A stretch of 64,000 nt of DNA from Robertmurraya sp047302285. Its GTDB lineage: Bacteria; Bacillota; Bacilli; Bacillales; Cytobacillaceae. The first letter of the stretch is position 1, and each line of letters starts with the position of its first letter. The stretch covers positions 2,480,001 through 2,544,000 of the forward strand of contig NZ_CP154845.1 of the NCBI RefSeq assembly GCF_047302285.1, read 5' to 3'. The translations under genes and the position numbers were made by a program. Below, piece after piece: positions 35,028 through 44,159 of the stretch. The notes under the pieces are model-generated. The model had not been told where the DNA came from. It saw only the letters and a list, made by a program, of their open reading frames with translations, and made no database searches.

Positions 35028-35081
35028 AAAAGGACGATTCATTGCTTTCTTAATCTTAGAAAGTGATGAGTCGTCTTTTTT
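35028..35081 (+). terminator. Terminator of the SleB-like gene
   Basis: Long imperfect stem (AAAAGGACGA...CTTTC / GAAAG...TCGTCTTTTTT), with a T-run on the plus strand. Confidence 0.8.
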
Positions 35082-35184
35082 GTTGAAAACTACCAACATC
35101 AACGTTCGAAGCGATGACCATACTAATGATTAATTAAATTGTACCATTTGAAAGCTTATAAATCGAATAAAATGAGGGTTACCA

Positions 35185-35973
35185 ATGCATAAACTAACCA
35201 ATCAAATTTTTGTTTATATAGGGCTCTTTGCCGCCATTATCATGGGTGCTCTTTTTTTAGAAACAATGCCCTATTATATCGCGATGCTCATCATCATGGT
35301 GATTATCGGGCTTATTTCAATGAGCGTTCGAAACATGTACTCCTTTGCCCTACTGATAACTTTTATATTAATCATTGCTTTTTACAATGTGGGAATCTCA
35401 TGGTTTATGCAATGGGATATGAAGCAACAAGGCATGAATATTGGCGTTCAAGCTTTATTCTCTTTCGGAAGCTTAATGGCGTGGATGAGTGGCTATGCGA
35501 TCCAACGGAATCAAGAGGTCCTTCATTCATTAAATACAGAATTAGCACTATTAAGGAAATATGAAGAACATGCAGGAGTCCTTACGTTTAATGAATTTAT
35601 CGAGCAAGCGCAAATACTTTACACTGGGATGAAACGTAGAAAGGAAAATGGCTTTCTCGTTTATATGACCATTCGTGAAAAGGTCGCTTTTAAGCAAAGA
35701 ATATTGAGAGAAAAGTTAACGAAAGCACTATTAGCTTCCATTCGCATTAAATTTGATTTAGTCGGACAAATCCATCCTAAAAAAATGATTATCTTTTTAA
35801 ACAACACCAATGAACAAGGACTACAAATCGTTATCAATCGAATCAAAGAAAAGCTGCAAAAAGAGGAACTCTCAGAGAACATGTTTGAATTCAAGATAGA
35901 ATCCCTTCCTGCAACATGGGATGATGCCGTAGGGCAAATACGGTCTCAGCAAAAAGAGGGGGAGACTCCATGA
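35185..35973 (+). CDS. Membrane protein with degenerate GGDEF-like domain (YdaK-like)
   Basis: 262 residues. Three to four N-terminal helices (about 8-98), a short coiled linker (LNTELALLRKYEE), then an alpha/beta domain (about 125-250) with the GGDEF strand-helix order (GFLVYMTIREK, then KFDLVGQIHPKKMIIFLNNTNEQGLQIVINRI) but no GGDEF catalytic motif. Such domains bind rather than make c-di-GMP. Its stop overlaps the following glycosyltransferase by 4 bp. The pair resembles B. subtilis YdaK-YdaM, a putative c-di-GMP-controlled exopolysaccharide system. I infer a c-di-GMP receptor role from architecture and context only. Confidence 0.65.
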   Translation: MHKLTNQIFVYIGLFAAIIMGALFLETMPYYIAMLIIMVIIGLISMSVRNMYSFALLITFILIIAFYNVGISWFMQWDMKQQGMNIGVQALFSFGSLMAWMSGYAIQRNQEVLHSLNTELALLRKYEEHAGVLTFNEFIEQAQILYTGMKRRKENGFLVYMTIREKVAFKQRILREKLTKALLASIRIKFDLVGQIHPKKMIIFLNNTNEQGLQIVINRIKEKLQKEELSENMFEFKIESLPATWDDAVGQIRSQQKEGETP

Positions 35974-37202
35974 CCATAACATTAACGATTATTTCGATTT
36001 GCTTTTGGTTCCTCCTCTTGTATTACTCCATTTTAACGATTGCAGGGGTTATTTTTCGCGGACAAAAAGTAACCCATCCCGCTCTGGAAAAGTATCCGAG
36101 CGTGGCCATTCTGATCCCTGCCCATAACGAAGGAGTGGTCATTGCCGACACCTTATTTGCGATGACCAAAATACGATATCCTGGAGAGTTAAAAATATAT
36201 CTTCTTAATGATAATTCAAAGGATGAAACTGGAGAAGTTGCTGATTACTATGCATCCATGTATGAACATATTTATCACATTCATGTGCCACCCTATAAGC
36301 CAAGTGGGAAATCTCGTGTCCTAAATTACGGGTTGAAAATCACACAGTCCGAATATATTTGTGTATATGATGCAGATAATCAGCCAGATCCTGAAGCACT
36401 TCGAATACTTGTTGAAGCCGCTGAAGGAACGCCAAAGGCCGTGGGAGCTGTCGGTTACGTTAAAAACATCAACGAAAGTACCAATATGCTGACAAGAATG
36501 ATTTCATTGGAGTTTTCCGTTTTCCAGCTGACGATGCAAGCTGGTCGTTGGAAACTTTTTCAACTCGGTTCTCTTACAGGAACAAACATGCTTGTTAGGC
36601 GTTCTTCCCTTCTTGAAGCAGGTGGTTATGATCCAAAGGCACTAGCAGAAGACGCCGACCTAACTCTTTCTCTTACAGAAAGAGGTGGATTGCTGCCAAT
36701 TGTACCTGAATCGCGAACTTGGGAGCAGGAGCCGGAGACGATTCGTGTGTGGATCAAGCAACGGACAAGGTGGATGCAAGGAAATCTGTATTTAATTGAA
36801 AAGACATTGAAGAATCCAGTATATTTTAAAGGAAAAAACTTTATTCATTCGGTCCAATTACTTGCCGTCTATGTTGGCTTTGTCTTCTTTCTGCTCGTTT
36901 CAGATGTTTGGTTTGTGCTCGGACTCATTGGGGTGGTTAAGACTTCAGCAACGGTTCCATTACTCGTTCTCTGGTTTGAATCATGGCTTATCTATTTCAT
37001 CCAGCTTATTTCATCACAAATGATGGACAAAAAAATCAGGTTTATCGATTTATTAACATCCTTTTTCATGTACTTCACCTACGCTCAACTTTGGCTCGTG
37101 CTTCTTATTCGAGGAATCTATTATCAGATCAAATTAAAACGTTCTGACGAAGATCCGATTTGGGACAAAACAGAACGATTTCGAAATGCAACAGAACCAT
37201 AA
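35970..37202 (+). CDS. Processive family 2 glycosyltransferase, membrane (YdaM-like)
   Basis: 410 residues. N-terminal helix (about 4-28), then the cytosolic GT2 domain: VAILIPAHNEG, LNDNSKDETGEVADYY, the substrate Asp pair VYDADNQPDP (about 132-141), GSLTGTNMLVRRS, the acceptor-binding EDADLTLSL and the processivity motif QRTRWMQGN. Two to four C-terminal helices (about 290-385) form the export path. Predicted to polymerise and translocate an extracellular polysaccharide from UDP-sugars. The YdaL and YdaN partners of the B. subtilis locus are absent here. Confidence 0.85.
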   Translation: MTITLTIISICFWFLLLYYSILTIAGVIFRGQKVTHPALEKYPSVAILIPAHNEGVVIADTLFAMTKIRYPGELKIYLLNDNSKDETGEVADYYASMYEHIYHIHVPPYKPSGKSRVLNYGLKITQSEYICVYDADNQPDPEALRILVEAAEGTPKAVGAVGYVKNINESTNMLTRMISLEFSVFQLTMQAGRWKLFQLGSLTGTNMLVRRSSLLEAGGYDPKALAEDADLTLSLTERGGLLPIVPESRTWEQEPETIRVWIKQRTRWMQGNLYLIEKTLKNPVYFKGKNFIHSVQLLAVYVGFVFFLLVSDVWFVLGLIGVVKTSATVPLLVLWFESWLIYFIQLISSQMMDKKIRFIDLLTSFFMYFTYAQLWLVLLIRGIYYQIKLKRSDEDPIWDKTERFRNATEP

Positions 37203-37257
37203 ACATCTCTCCTTCCCTATGTTATGATGAGTATAGATGGGAAAGGAGAGAGTTTTC

Positions 37258-38154
37258 ATGTTTAAAAAACTACATACACTATTTGATCAGTCCATTTTAT
37301 TCTCATCTACTCCTGATTTTCATACATATGAGGACTACTTTTGGCTCCATACTGATGATCGTAACGATTGGCTTGGCATACCGAAGAATGAGATTTCAAG
37401 CAAGGAATTGTCGATCTTAAAAACGATGTATCATTTATATGACCCTGCTTCTCGTCCAACCCATAATCAAAGTTGGCATGATTTCTTACTTTCAAATGGG
37501 GAAATCCCTTTTCAGGCAAAAAATAGCGCTATACGTATGCTCCATTTTAAAATAAAGAAATTGGAATGGGACAAGCTAGAAGTGGAATCTGCACTGCGAA
37601 ACTTTTTTATTTCAAATGTTTCGATTGTTTGGATCGAAGAATTAGGTGGAGTTATTTTAGAAGAAATGAGTCCTGATTCCCCTGCAGAAGTTGATATTGA
37701 CTCGATTATTTCAAATTTAGAGTCCGATTTGTTTATCCAAATGTCCATGTACGTCGGGAAGACTTATGAAGTCGATGAAGCTTTTCCAAAGCACTTTACA
37801 TTGGAGAGAAACTGGTTTGAAGAAGGAATTGCAACCCTACCTTCAGAACGAATTTACCGTTTTGAAAAGGTATTTCCTGTCATGCTAGTAGAGCAAATGT
37901 CAAATCAGCTCAAACATAACTTGATTGAAAATTTTTCCCTTTTTATGGAAGAACCAGATCTCCTTAAAACCATTAAAATATTTATCGAAAATAGCCTTAA
38001 CGTCTCACTCACAGCAAAAAAGATGTATATCCATCGCAACACCCTCCAATATCGCATAGACCGATTTACAGAGAAAACAGGTATTAACCTTAAAGACTAC
38101 CATCAAGTCTCAACCGTTTATTTTGCTTGCTTGCTTTTGGGACAGGATGAATAG
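37258..38154 (+). CDS. PucR-type helix-turn-helix regulator
   Basis: 298 residues from ATG 37258 (GAAAGGAGAG upstream; the frame begins at 37237). The C-terminal about 60 residues form the PucR/CdaR helix-turn-helix (LNVSLTAKKMYIHRNTLQYRIDRFTEKTGINLKDYHQVSTVYFACLL). The N-terminal part (about 1-230) has no domain I can name and may be the sensing region. It lies 55 bp after the glycosyltransferase gene with its own ribosome binding site; it may be co-transcribed or separate. Confidence 0.8.
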   Translation: MFKKLHTLFDQSILFSSTPDFHTYEDYFWLHTDDRNDWLGIPKNEISSKELSILKTMYHLYDPASRPTHNQSWHDFLLSNGEIPFQAKNSAIRMLHFKIKKLEWDKLEVESALRNFFISNVSIVWIEELGGVILEEMSPDSPAEVDIDSIISNLESDLFIQMSMYVGKTYEVDEAFPKHFTLERNWFEEGIATLPSERIYRFEKVFPVMLVEQMSNQLKHNLIENFSLFMEEPDLLKTIKIFIENSLNVSLTAKKMYIHRNTLQYRIDRFTEKTGINLKDYHQVSTVYFACLLLGQDE

Positions 38155-38162
38155 GCAATCGA

Positions 38163-38195
38163 AAAAAAACTTGGCAACAAGCCAAGTTTTTTAAT
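38163..38195. terminator. Bidirectional terminator between pucR-like and lacI-like genes
   Basis: AACTTGGC and GCCAAGTT around a 4-nt loop, flanked by an A-run on the left and T-run on the right. The lacI-like stop overlaps it. Confidence 0.85.
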
Positions 38196-39195
38196 GTTTT
38201 TTTGTCGATTTTCTTTTTACTAATTCTACATCTAGTAGAACCGTTTCCTTTATCGGTTGATCATGATTTTCAATTAAAGCGATTAAATGATTGGTGGCAA
38301 TCTCCCCTATTTTATCTACAGGCTGTTTAATTGTACTAATTTCTGGATAGACAATCTCTGTAAGTTGAATCCCATCAAATCCAAGAATCGCTACTTCTTC
38401 AGGAATCTCAATATGATGTTTCTTAAATGCTTTTAGGGACCCAATTGCCATTAAATCATTCGCATAGAAAACCCCATCGATATCTGGATGATCTTGGAGA
38501 AGCTTTTCTGTCTGTTCTTCCCCACTTTCTAATGTAAACTTTCCCTCATATATAATGGGAGCGTAGTTCATCTGTTCCATCACTTTTTTATACCCATCCA
38601 TCCTTTCAATGGCAGGATAAAGAGTCTGCGGACCACTTATATGGGCAATCTTTTTACAGCCGATTTCGACTAAATGAGAAACAGCCATAAGGGCACCTTT
38701 AAGGTTATTTACTGTTACAGAGTGATATTTTTCAGAAAATACGGCCCGGTCGATTCCGACAAAAGGAATATTGATTTCGTTCAAATACCCACGTATATCA
38801 TGATTCAATTCTGATTCTGCCAAAATAAAGCCATCAATATATCTACTTTTGAAATTATTCCAAAAGTCTATCGTGTGTAAATCTTGCTCATTTGTATTGA
38901 TAAGTAATAGACTGTAGTTCATTTTTCTTGCTTCATTTTCAATCGATTTAACGAGTTCTGGAAAAAAGGGATTTGTAATATCTGGGGTAATAAATGCTAT
39001 CGTATGAGATTTCTGTTTTGCTAATCCTCTAGCTATCGCATTTGGAGTGTAATCGAACCTATCTAGTACCTTCTGAATTTTCTTTTCTGTTTCAGGACTT
39101 GTATAACTGACCTTGTTTATATATCGAGATACCGTTGCGATAGAAACGCCAGATTCTCTTGCAATATCTCTTATTGTTACTTTTTTTCTACTCAC
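38191..39195 (-). CDS. LacI family transcriptional regulator
   Basis: 334 residues. N-terminal LacI helix-turn-helix and hinge (VTIRDIARESGVSIATVSRYINKVSYTSPETEKKIQKVLD, hinge GLAKQKSHTIAFI), followed by a two-lobe sugar-binding core (DITNPFFPELVKSIE, DGFILAE, GIDRA, HISGP, DGVFYANDLMAIGSLKAF, ILGFDGIQL). Located at the far end of the cluster whose promoter carries two TGTAACCGGTTACA palindromes; it is the natural candidate repressor for them, with a ligand that would be a substrate or intermediate of the pathway. Confidence 0.9.
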   Translation of the reverse strand: MSRKKVTIRDIARESGVSIATVSRYINKVSYTSPETEKKIQKVLDRFDYTPNAIARGLAKQKSHTIAFITPDITNPFFPELVKSIENEARKMNYSLLLINTNEQDLHTIDFWNNFKSRYIDGFILAESELNHDIRGYLNEINIPFVGIDRAVFSEKYHSVTVNNLKGALMAVSHLVEIGCKKIAHISGPQTLYPAIERMDGYKKVMEQMNYAPIIYEGKFTLESGEEQTEKLLQDHPDIDGVFYANDLMAIGSLKAFKKHHIEIPEEVAILGFDGIQLTEIVYPEISTIKQPVDKIGEIATNHLIALIENHDQPIKETVLLDVELVKRKSTKKH

Positions 39196-39293
39196 GATTG
39201 GTCTCCTAACCCATTTAATACTTGTATGTTAACACAGATTAATGTAGGTGAAAAATAATTTTCAGGCGCCTTTTCTTTGTTAAATAGAAGAGC

Positions 39294-39324
39294 AATGGGT
39301 GATTCGTATACGATATCACCCATT
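39294..39324 (-). other. Hairpin after the distal ADP-ribosylglycohydrolase gene
   Basis: AATGGGTGAT...ATCACCCATT, a 10-bp perfect stem, 10 bp past the stop. There is no T-run, so it is at best a weak terminator; it may protect the mRNA end or mark lacI as a separate transcript. Confidence 0.45.
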
Positions 39325-39333
39325 AACTGACTC

Positions 39334-41436
39334 TTACGCTCTCACTTCCACTTTTTTAATGATGCAGCTACCCGGTTGGGAAAGAGCGATTCCAAGCATA
39401 CCATGTGACCACGTTGAATCAGTGTGGGCCAGTATTTTTTCTCCATCGATAGAGAATACAATCTCATCGCCACGAACATCCACTTCAAATAGATACTGTT
39501 TACCTAGCTTCCAATCATAATCCACCGTTTTTAAACAGTGCAAACCAAAGTTTTGACTGTGAAGGGATACTTTCCCTTCACCATCGAACCCAACTTGATA
39601 ATACCTTTGAGTACCTTGTGCACGAAAGACGAGCGCATGATGTTGCCCTTTTGTTGGGATCAGCGTGCCACGAATCTCAGTATCCCTTGAATAATAATGA
39701 CCTGTGAAGGAAGCACAATCCGTATCACTTTCTACGATCATACTCCCGTCATTCAAGCTCCAATTTCCACGATGATGAGCAAAAGGAGTCACGCTTTTGA
39801 ACTCGATCGCTTGTTTCGAGAAATTGATATCATAGCTCGGTGAACCGAAAATATGAAATTCATCTAAGAAAAGCTTTCCGAAGCAACGATTAGTTAAAGT
39901 TGAAGGACTTTCGAGAATAAACCCTACCTCATCTGCAAACGAACCTTCCGTATCTGGAATGATGAATTCAATCTTTTGCCAATCTTTCTCCTTAAGTCGA
40001 ATTTTTTCCAGCTCTACAATTTCTTTACTAAAGGTGTTTCGAATATAAGGAGTGATAAATACTTCACTCCCTTGATACTTTTCTAAATATAATTTCATTG
40101 AAACTGTTTGACCGCTATACGCCTTTGGCGCAAACGTCGGTTTATATTTCTCATCATTAAACTCTTCCCGACGGTAAAAGGTTTGATAGAATACTCTACT
40201 TTTATCACCTTCATACATCCGATCAATGAAAATTTCAAGCTTTCCAGGGGACTTAAAACCCATATCATCATTTGCTTTTAAAATGGTTTTAAAAGGCAGG
40301 TTTGTTTGAATCCCATGGGTCGTTCCAGGAAGAACAAAATCAAAGAATACTTCCTCTTCTTTATAGCCTTTAATTAGCCATTGTGGAGGTACTTCTTCTC
40401 GTACTCGATAACTTAACAATGCCAATGATTTAACAAAGGTAGGAATATCCAAAATATTCAAATATCCTGAAACACTTGATGTCACAATCGTATCGTTAAT
40501 AGGTACTCGATAATTAGCTGCTACCCCTTCAAGACCGACCATCGTTCCTACAATGGAACCGACATTACCTGCATTGCAATCTGTATCCCATCCGCAAGCA
40601 GTAGCAATTTCAATGGTTCGTGATAGATCCCCTTCACCATACAAAAGAGCTAAAACACAAACTCCTGCATTGGGAATGATATGGCAAACACCCGTGTATT
40701 TATCATAGCCCCATTCTTTCTCCAAATAGGCTCGACATTTCCAGAAATCATCTGGATAACTTTTGTGAAATTCCTGTACGGCCCTAACCACTTTTGCATA
40801 GGTTGAGTCAGGAGGAATTTCAGCTAAGCCGCTTTCGATGATGTTAGCGATATTTTTATTGCTGAAAGCGCTAGCAATACAGGCAGCGATAAATCGGGCT
40901 CCATAAAGACCGTTTTTATCATGAGAGACACTTGCGGCAATTTCCGCATAATCTGCAGCTTTAGTTGGATTATTCGGCCACAACCAGCCCCAAGTATCAA
41001 TAAAGATTTGCCCACCAATTTGCTCTGCCATAATTAAGCCATTCGTTTCTGCCGCCCCAGACTTCGGGGAGGGAATCCCTCTTAGCAAGTTTAAATAGGC
41101 TGTATGCTCGGTACTGATTCCATCACCGCCCCACCAAAACATGCCGATGCCTTCCCTTGAATAATTGAGCCAAGCATTGGCCACATCCTGTGGTGTAAGT
41201 TCCCGATCGATCGCATCATCTAGTAACGCTCTGATAAAAAAGACTGGACCGTTGGCATCATCATCCGCTGAAAATATTTTATAATCCTTCAAGTATCCAT
41301 TCACTTCTCCGTATACATCACGTATCATCTCAGGTGTCCATTCAGTTGGTTCGACGGGAGCACCTAATCGGATACCAGCGTTCATCCCTAAAAATCCTGC
41401 ATATACCTTTTGTAAGTAAACGTTTGGTATCTCCAT
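39334..41436 (-). CDS. ADP-ribosylglycohydrolase-family protein with C-terminal beta-sandwich
   Basis: 700 residues, about twice the usual length. Residues about 5-360 form the DraG fold: YAGFLGMNAGIRLGAPVE, then FSADDDANG in place of the metal-binding TDDT, and the second metal motif GWDTDCNAGNVGSIVGTMVG (about 293-312). Residues about 370-530 and 530-700 look like beta-sandwich domains; the last (ALVFRAQGTQRYYQVGF, DGEKILAHTD, MLGIALSQPG) resembles LamG/DUF1080 folds that bind or cut sugars. No signal peptide, so it acts inside the cell. Cleavage of an N- or O-glycosidic bond to ribose is expected from the fold; the true substrate is unknown. RBS GGGAGG upstream; 15 bp after the smaller paralogue. 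Confidence 0.75.
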   Translation of the reverse strand: MEIPNVYLQKVYAGFLGMNAGIRLGAPVEPTEWTPEMIRDVYGEVNGYLKDYKIFSADDDANGPVFFIRALLDDAIDRELTPQDVANAWLNYSREGIGMFWWGGDGISTEHTAYLNLLRGIPSPKSGAAETNGLIMAEQIGGQIFIDTWGWLWPNNPTKAADYAEIAASVSHDKNGLYGARFIAACIASAFSNKNIANIIESGLAEIPPDSTYAKVVRAVQEFHKSYPDDFWKCRAYLEKEWGYDKYTGVCHIIPNAGVCVLALLYGEGDLSRTIEIATACGWDTDCNAGNVGSIVGTMVGLEGVAANYRVPINDTIVTSSVSGYLNILDIPTFVKSLALLSYRVREEVPPQWLIKGYKEEEVFFDFVLPGTTHGIQTNLPFKTILKANDDMGFKSPGKLEIFIDRMYEGDKSRVFYQTFYRREEFNDEKYKPTFAPKAYSGQTVSMKLYLEKYQGSEVFITPYIRNTFSKEIVELEKIRLKEKDWQKIEFIIPDTEGSFADEVGFILESPSTLTNRCFGKLFLDEFHIFGSPSYDINFSKQAIEFKSVTPFAHHRGNWSLNDGSMIVESDTDCASFTGHYYSRDTEIRGTLIPTKGQHHALVFRAQGTQRYYQVGFDGEGKVSLHSQNFGLHCLKTVDYDWKLGKQYLFEVDVRGDEIVFSIDGEKILAHTDSTWSHGMLGIALSQPGSCIIKKVEVRA

Positions 41437-41451
41437 GAAATACCTCCCAAG

Positions 41452-42600
41452 TTATAAAAGAATTTGTTGTACTTTTTTCATCGTCTCTAAATCATTTTCA
41501 ATTATCATTTTTGCCGTTTCAGAAAACTTTTCAGTAAGTTCATTGAAGTTTAAATGATTAGCAGATTGTAATAACTCGATATCCTCATTCGCAATGACAG
41601 AAGTTCCATACATCGCTCCTAAAATAACCCCAATCATGACACCAATTGAATCAGTATCTCTTCCAGAATTGATGCCATCATAGATCGATTTGTAGTAGGC
41701 TCCGTCATTGTAAAGAATGAACCCTAATGCAAGGGGAAGTTCCTCAATCGAACCAAGTCTACTTGGAGCATAGTGGTTAGACGAAATCCCAACTTTCTCG
41801 ATTTTTCTTGATACATCATCCCCCATTGGAGAAAAAGGCTTGAGCGCTTCATGAAAGGCTGATACCGCATCATCTATTGAAGCGTTTTCATTTTTAGCTC
41901 TTTTGGCAATTTCTATAACTGCTCTAATGGCCTCTTTCGTGCCATCCTTCGCAAGCTCGATCGCTGTTTCAATAATCGCTTCAACTGTAACATCTTCTTC
42001 AAACGCTTTGGCAACACAGGCCGCAAGTACTCCTGCAGCTTCTAATCCATAGCTTGTTTGATGACCCATCGCAAATAGAATCGCTTCATCATAAGCAGCC
42101 TTTGGATTGCCCGCATTAACCATTCCAACAGGAGCAATATACATCGCCGCTCCACAATTGATCATATTGCCATATCCACCTTCACGTGGTTCACAATTAG
42201 CGAGAGTATGGCGAAGAAAGATATGCTTTTCAGGATAAAATAAGCGTTCAATGATCATGTCTTCTCGGTCGAATTCAGGAATATATCGCTTTCGAAAAGC
42301 AATTTCTTTGACGAATTCATTGGCCATATCATAGGCATCTATATGTCTTTTCTCAATGTTATACACATTGCAAAGGGCAATCGTCATTAATGTATCATCG
42401 GTGACAATCCCATTGCCTCGCTTTTTGCCCTTATTCACATCATAGCCTAAGTCTTCCTTATACCATTTCGTTCTTAATGACTCTACTCGACCGTAGTGTT
42501 CTTTGATTTCCTGATAGGTTAATTTTTCAACGGGGGCACCAAGTGCATCACCTAGTGCCGTAGAAATGATTACCCCTTTCACTCTCTCTTTAAAATTCAT
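41452..42600 (-). CDS. ADP-ribosylglycohydrolase-family protein
   Basis: 382 residues, a single DraG domain with both metal motifs intact: ALGDALGAPVEKLT (18-31), GIVTDDTLMTIAL (about 64-76) and INSGRDTDSIGVMIGVILGAMYG (about 330-352). Family members hydrolyse ADP-ribosyl-arginine, ADP-ribose polymers, O-acetyl-ADP-ribose or simple ribosides, with two Mg ions. Here, beside a transporter and a ribokinase, hydrolysis of an imported glycoside is more likely than removal of ADP-ribose from protein. Distant from the downstream 700-residue relative. Start ATG 42600 after GGAG. Confidence 0.82.
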   Translation of the reverse strand: MNFKERVKGVIISTALGDALGAPVEKLTYQEIKEHYGRVESLRTKWYKEDLGYDVNKGKKRGNGIVTDDTLMTIALCNVYNIEKRHIDAYDMANEFVKEIAFRKRYIPEFDREDMIIERLFYPEKHIFLRHTLANCEPREGGYGNMINCGAAMYIAPVGMVNAGNPKAAYDEAILFAMGHQTSYGLEAAGVLAACVAKAFEEDVTVEAIIETAIELAKDGTKEAIRAVIEIAKRAKNENASIDDAVSAFHEALKPFSPMGDDVSRKIEKVGISSNHYAPSRLGSIEELPLALGFILYNDGAYYKSIYDGINSGRDTDSIGVMIGVILGAMYGTSVIANEDIELLQSANHLNFNELTEKFSETAKMIIENDLETMKKVQQILL

Positions 42601-42612
42601 ATCACCGACTCC

Positions 42613-44073
42613 TTACTTAATTGTTTCATTTGCAAGCTCTGTTAAAGCCTCCCCACCAGCATCGTTCCATTTTTGAACAAATTCATCAAATGCATCAATT
42701 GATAATTTCCCTGTAATGATATCAGCAGAGTATTCTCTATAAAGGTTTTCCATCGCATCCCATTGAGCAATATATTCTTCTGGAATGATAAAGGCATTAT
42801 CCTCTGCAAAGTAGCTGCTTGCTAATTCTTGAGATTCAATGGCTGGTGCACTTAACATTGGTGTCTTCTCGCTTAAAGGTGTATCAAAATTCATTTCCAC
42901 TGGCTCCCAATAACGTGCATACCACTCTGCATAATATTTATCTGTTAGCTCAATTTGACCATCGACAATATTGTAATGATCTCCTTCGAAACCAAGGCGG
43001 TCAAATTGTTGTCCAGCAGGACTTGCTAAATAGTCTAATATCTCAAATACAAGCTCCTTATTCGGTGATAAAGCAGAGATGGCAAGACCTCTAGACTCTT
43101 TTGTAATATCTGATGCCCCAAAACCTTGGTATTCCCCTTTTGCTGGAGGTAGAATTGCTAATTCAGCTCCATCGCCATTTACTTCTTTTGCTCTACTATT
43201 ATAGAAATCAATAACTTTTCCATTTGTTCCTACAATGACACCTGTTTCTCCATTATAAAAAGCATCTTCCTTCGTATCCCATTGCTTTGTTAAATATTGT
43301 GAATCGAGAAGTCCTTCTTCATATAACTCACGATAGTATGCAAGCTTTTCTTTTTCCTGCTCAGATACCTTTTTAAAGACGTAACCATCGTCAGTCTTTA
43401 ACCATGTTTGATTAATTCCGAAAGCCATATCAAAAATAAAGTTTAATTCGCTAATGTCACCAGCTACTGTCGTTGCATAATCAACCTTTCCACTTTCAAC
43501 CAACTCTTTAAAGAAAGCTTTGTAGTTTTCAGCGGTTGGATCTGCTAGTAATGCATCTGATGTAGTTAAGTCACTTAAGAAGTCTTTTCTCACAACTGGA
43601 ACTTTATAATCAATCGATTTCACCCATAGTAAATATGGATAGTTTTCTAGCCTTGAAACATTATGAGGTTGCATAATCTCTTTTATATACTCTGATTTTT
43701 CCACATATGGTCGTAAATCCTCTAATAAATCTTGGTTTGCAATTTGTTGATCTCCACCTTGGAAGTAAATCAAATCAGGAATTTCTCCACTATTTAATAA
43801 AAGGCTTAACTTTTCTGCATAATCACCTTGTGCAACTTCAACTAATTCAAATTGAACATCCAAGTCCTTATCCTTTTTCAAGTTTTCTGCTAATTTTTCA
43901 TAATATTGAACTGCTACTGGATTCGATGGTCCTTCATCCTTAAACGCTACTTTAATAATCGTTTTACCATCTTCAGTCGTTTGCTTTTCTGCTACTTCAT
44001 CTGTGTCTCCGCTACACGCAGCTAACACTCCCATTACAAGTAGAGCGATCAACCAAAAGCTAAACTTTTTCAT
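42613..44073 (-). CDS. Extracellular solute-binding lipoprotein (LplA/family 1)
   Basis: 486 residues. Signal peptide with lipobox MGVLAAC (Cys about 20), acidic linker, then a two-lobe carbohydrate-type binding protein (LLNSGEIPDLIYFQGG, PYLLWVKSIDYKVPVVRKDFL, GVIVGTNGKVIDF, FEILDYLASPAGQQFDRLGFEG). This group works with YtcP/LplB-type permeases on complex carbohydrates. Ligand unknown. The distance from the permeases (86 bp with a hairpin) suggests differential expression. Confidence 0.88.
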   Translation of the reverse strand: MKKFSFWLIALLVMGVLAACSGDTDEVAEKQTTEDGKTIIKVAFKDEGPSNPVAVQYYEKLAENLKKDKDLDVQFELVEVAQGDYAEKLSLLLNSGEIPDLIYFQGGDQQIANQDLLEDLRPYVEKSEYIKEIMQPHNVSRLENYPYLLWVKSIDYKVPVVRKDFLSDLTTSDALLADPTAENYKAFFKELVESGKVDYATTVAGDISELNFIFDMAFGINQTWLKTDDGYVFKKVSEQEKEKLAYYRELYEEGLLDSQYLTKQWDTKEDAFYNGETGVIVGTNGKVIDFYNSRAKEVNGDGAELAILPPAKGEYQGFGASDITKESRGLAISALSPNKELVFEILDYLASPAGQQFDRLGFEGDHYNIVDGQIELTDKYYAEWYARYWEPVEMNFDTPLSEKTPMLSAPAIESQELASSYFAEDNAFIIPEEYIAQWDAMENLYREYSADIITGKLSIDAFDEFVQKWNDAGGEALTELANETIK

Positions 44074-44128
44074 CTCTTAAAACCCCCTAAATAAATTGGT
44101 AAATCGTTTCGTTTATCTTAGATGTTAA

Positions 44129-44158
44129 ATTGCTTCTTCCTATAAAAGTTGAAGCAAT
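44129..44158 (-). other. Intercistronic hairpin before the binding-protein gene
   Basis: ATTGCTTC and GAAGCAAT (44129-44136, 44151-44158) form an 8-bp stem without T-run between the permease and binding-protein genes. Probably an mRNA processing or stabilising element that raises the binding protein level. Confidence 0.45.
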
Positions 44159-44159
44159 A

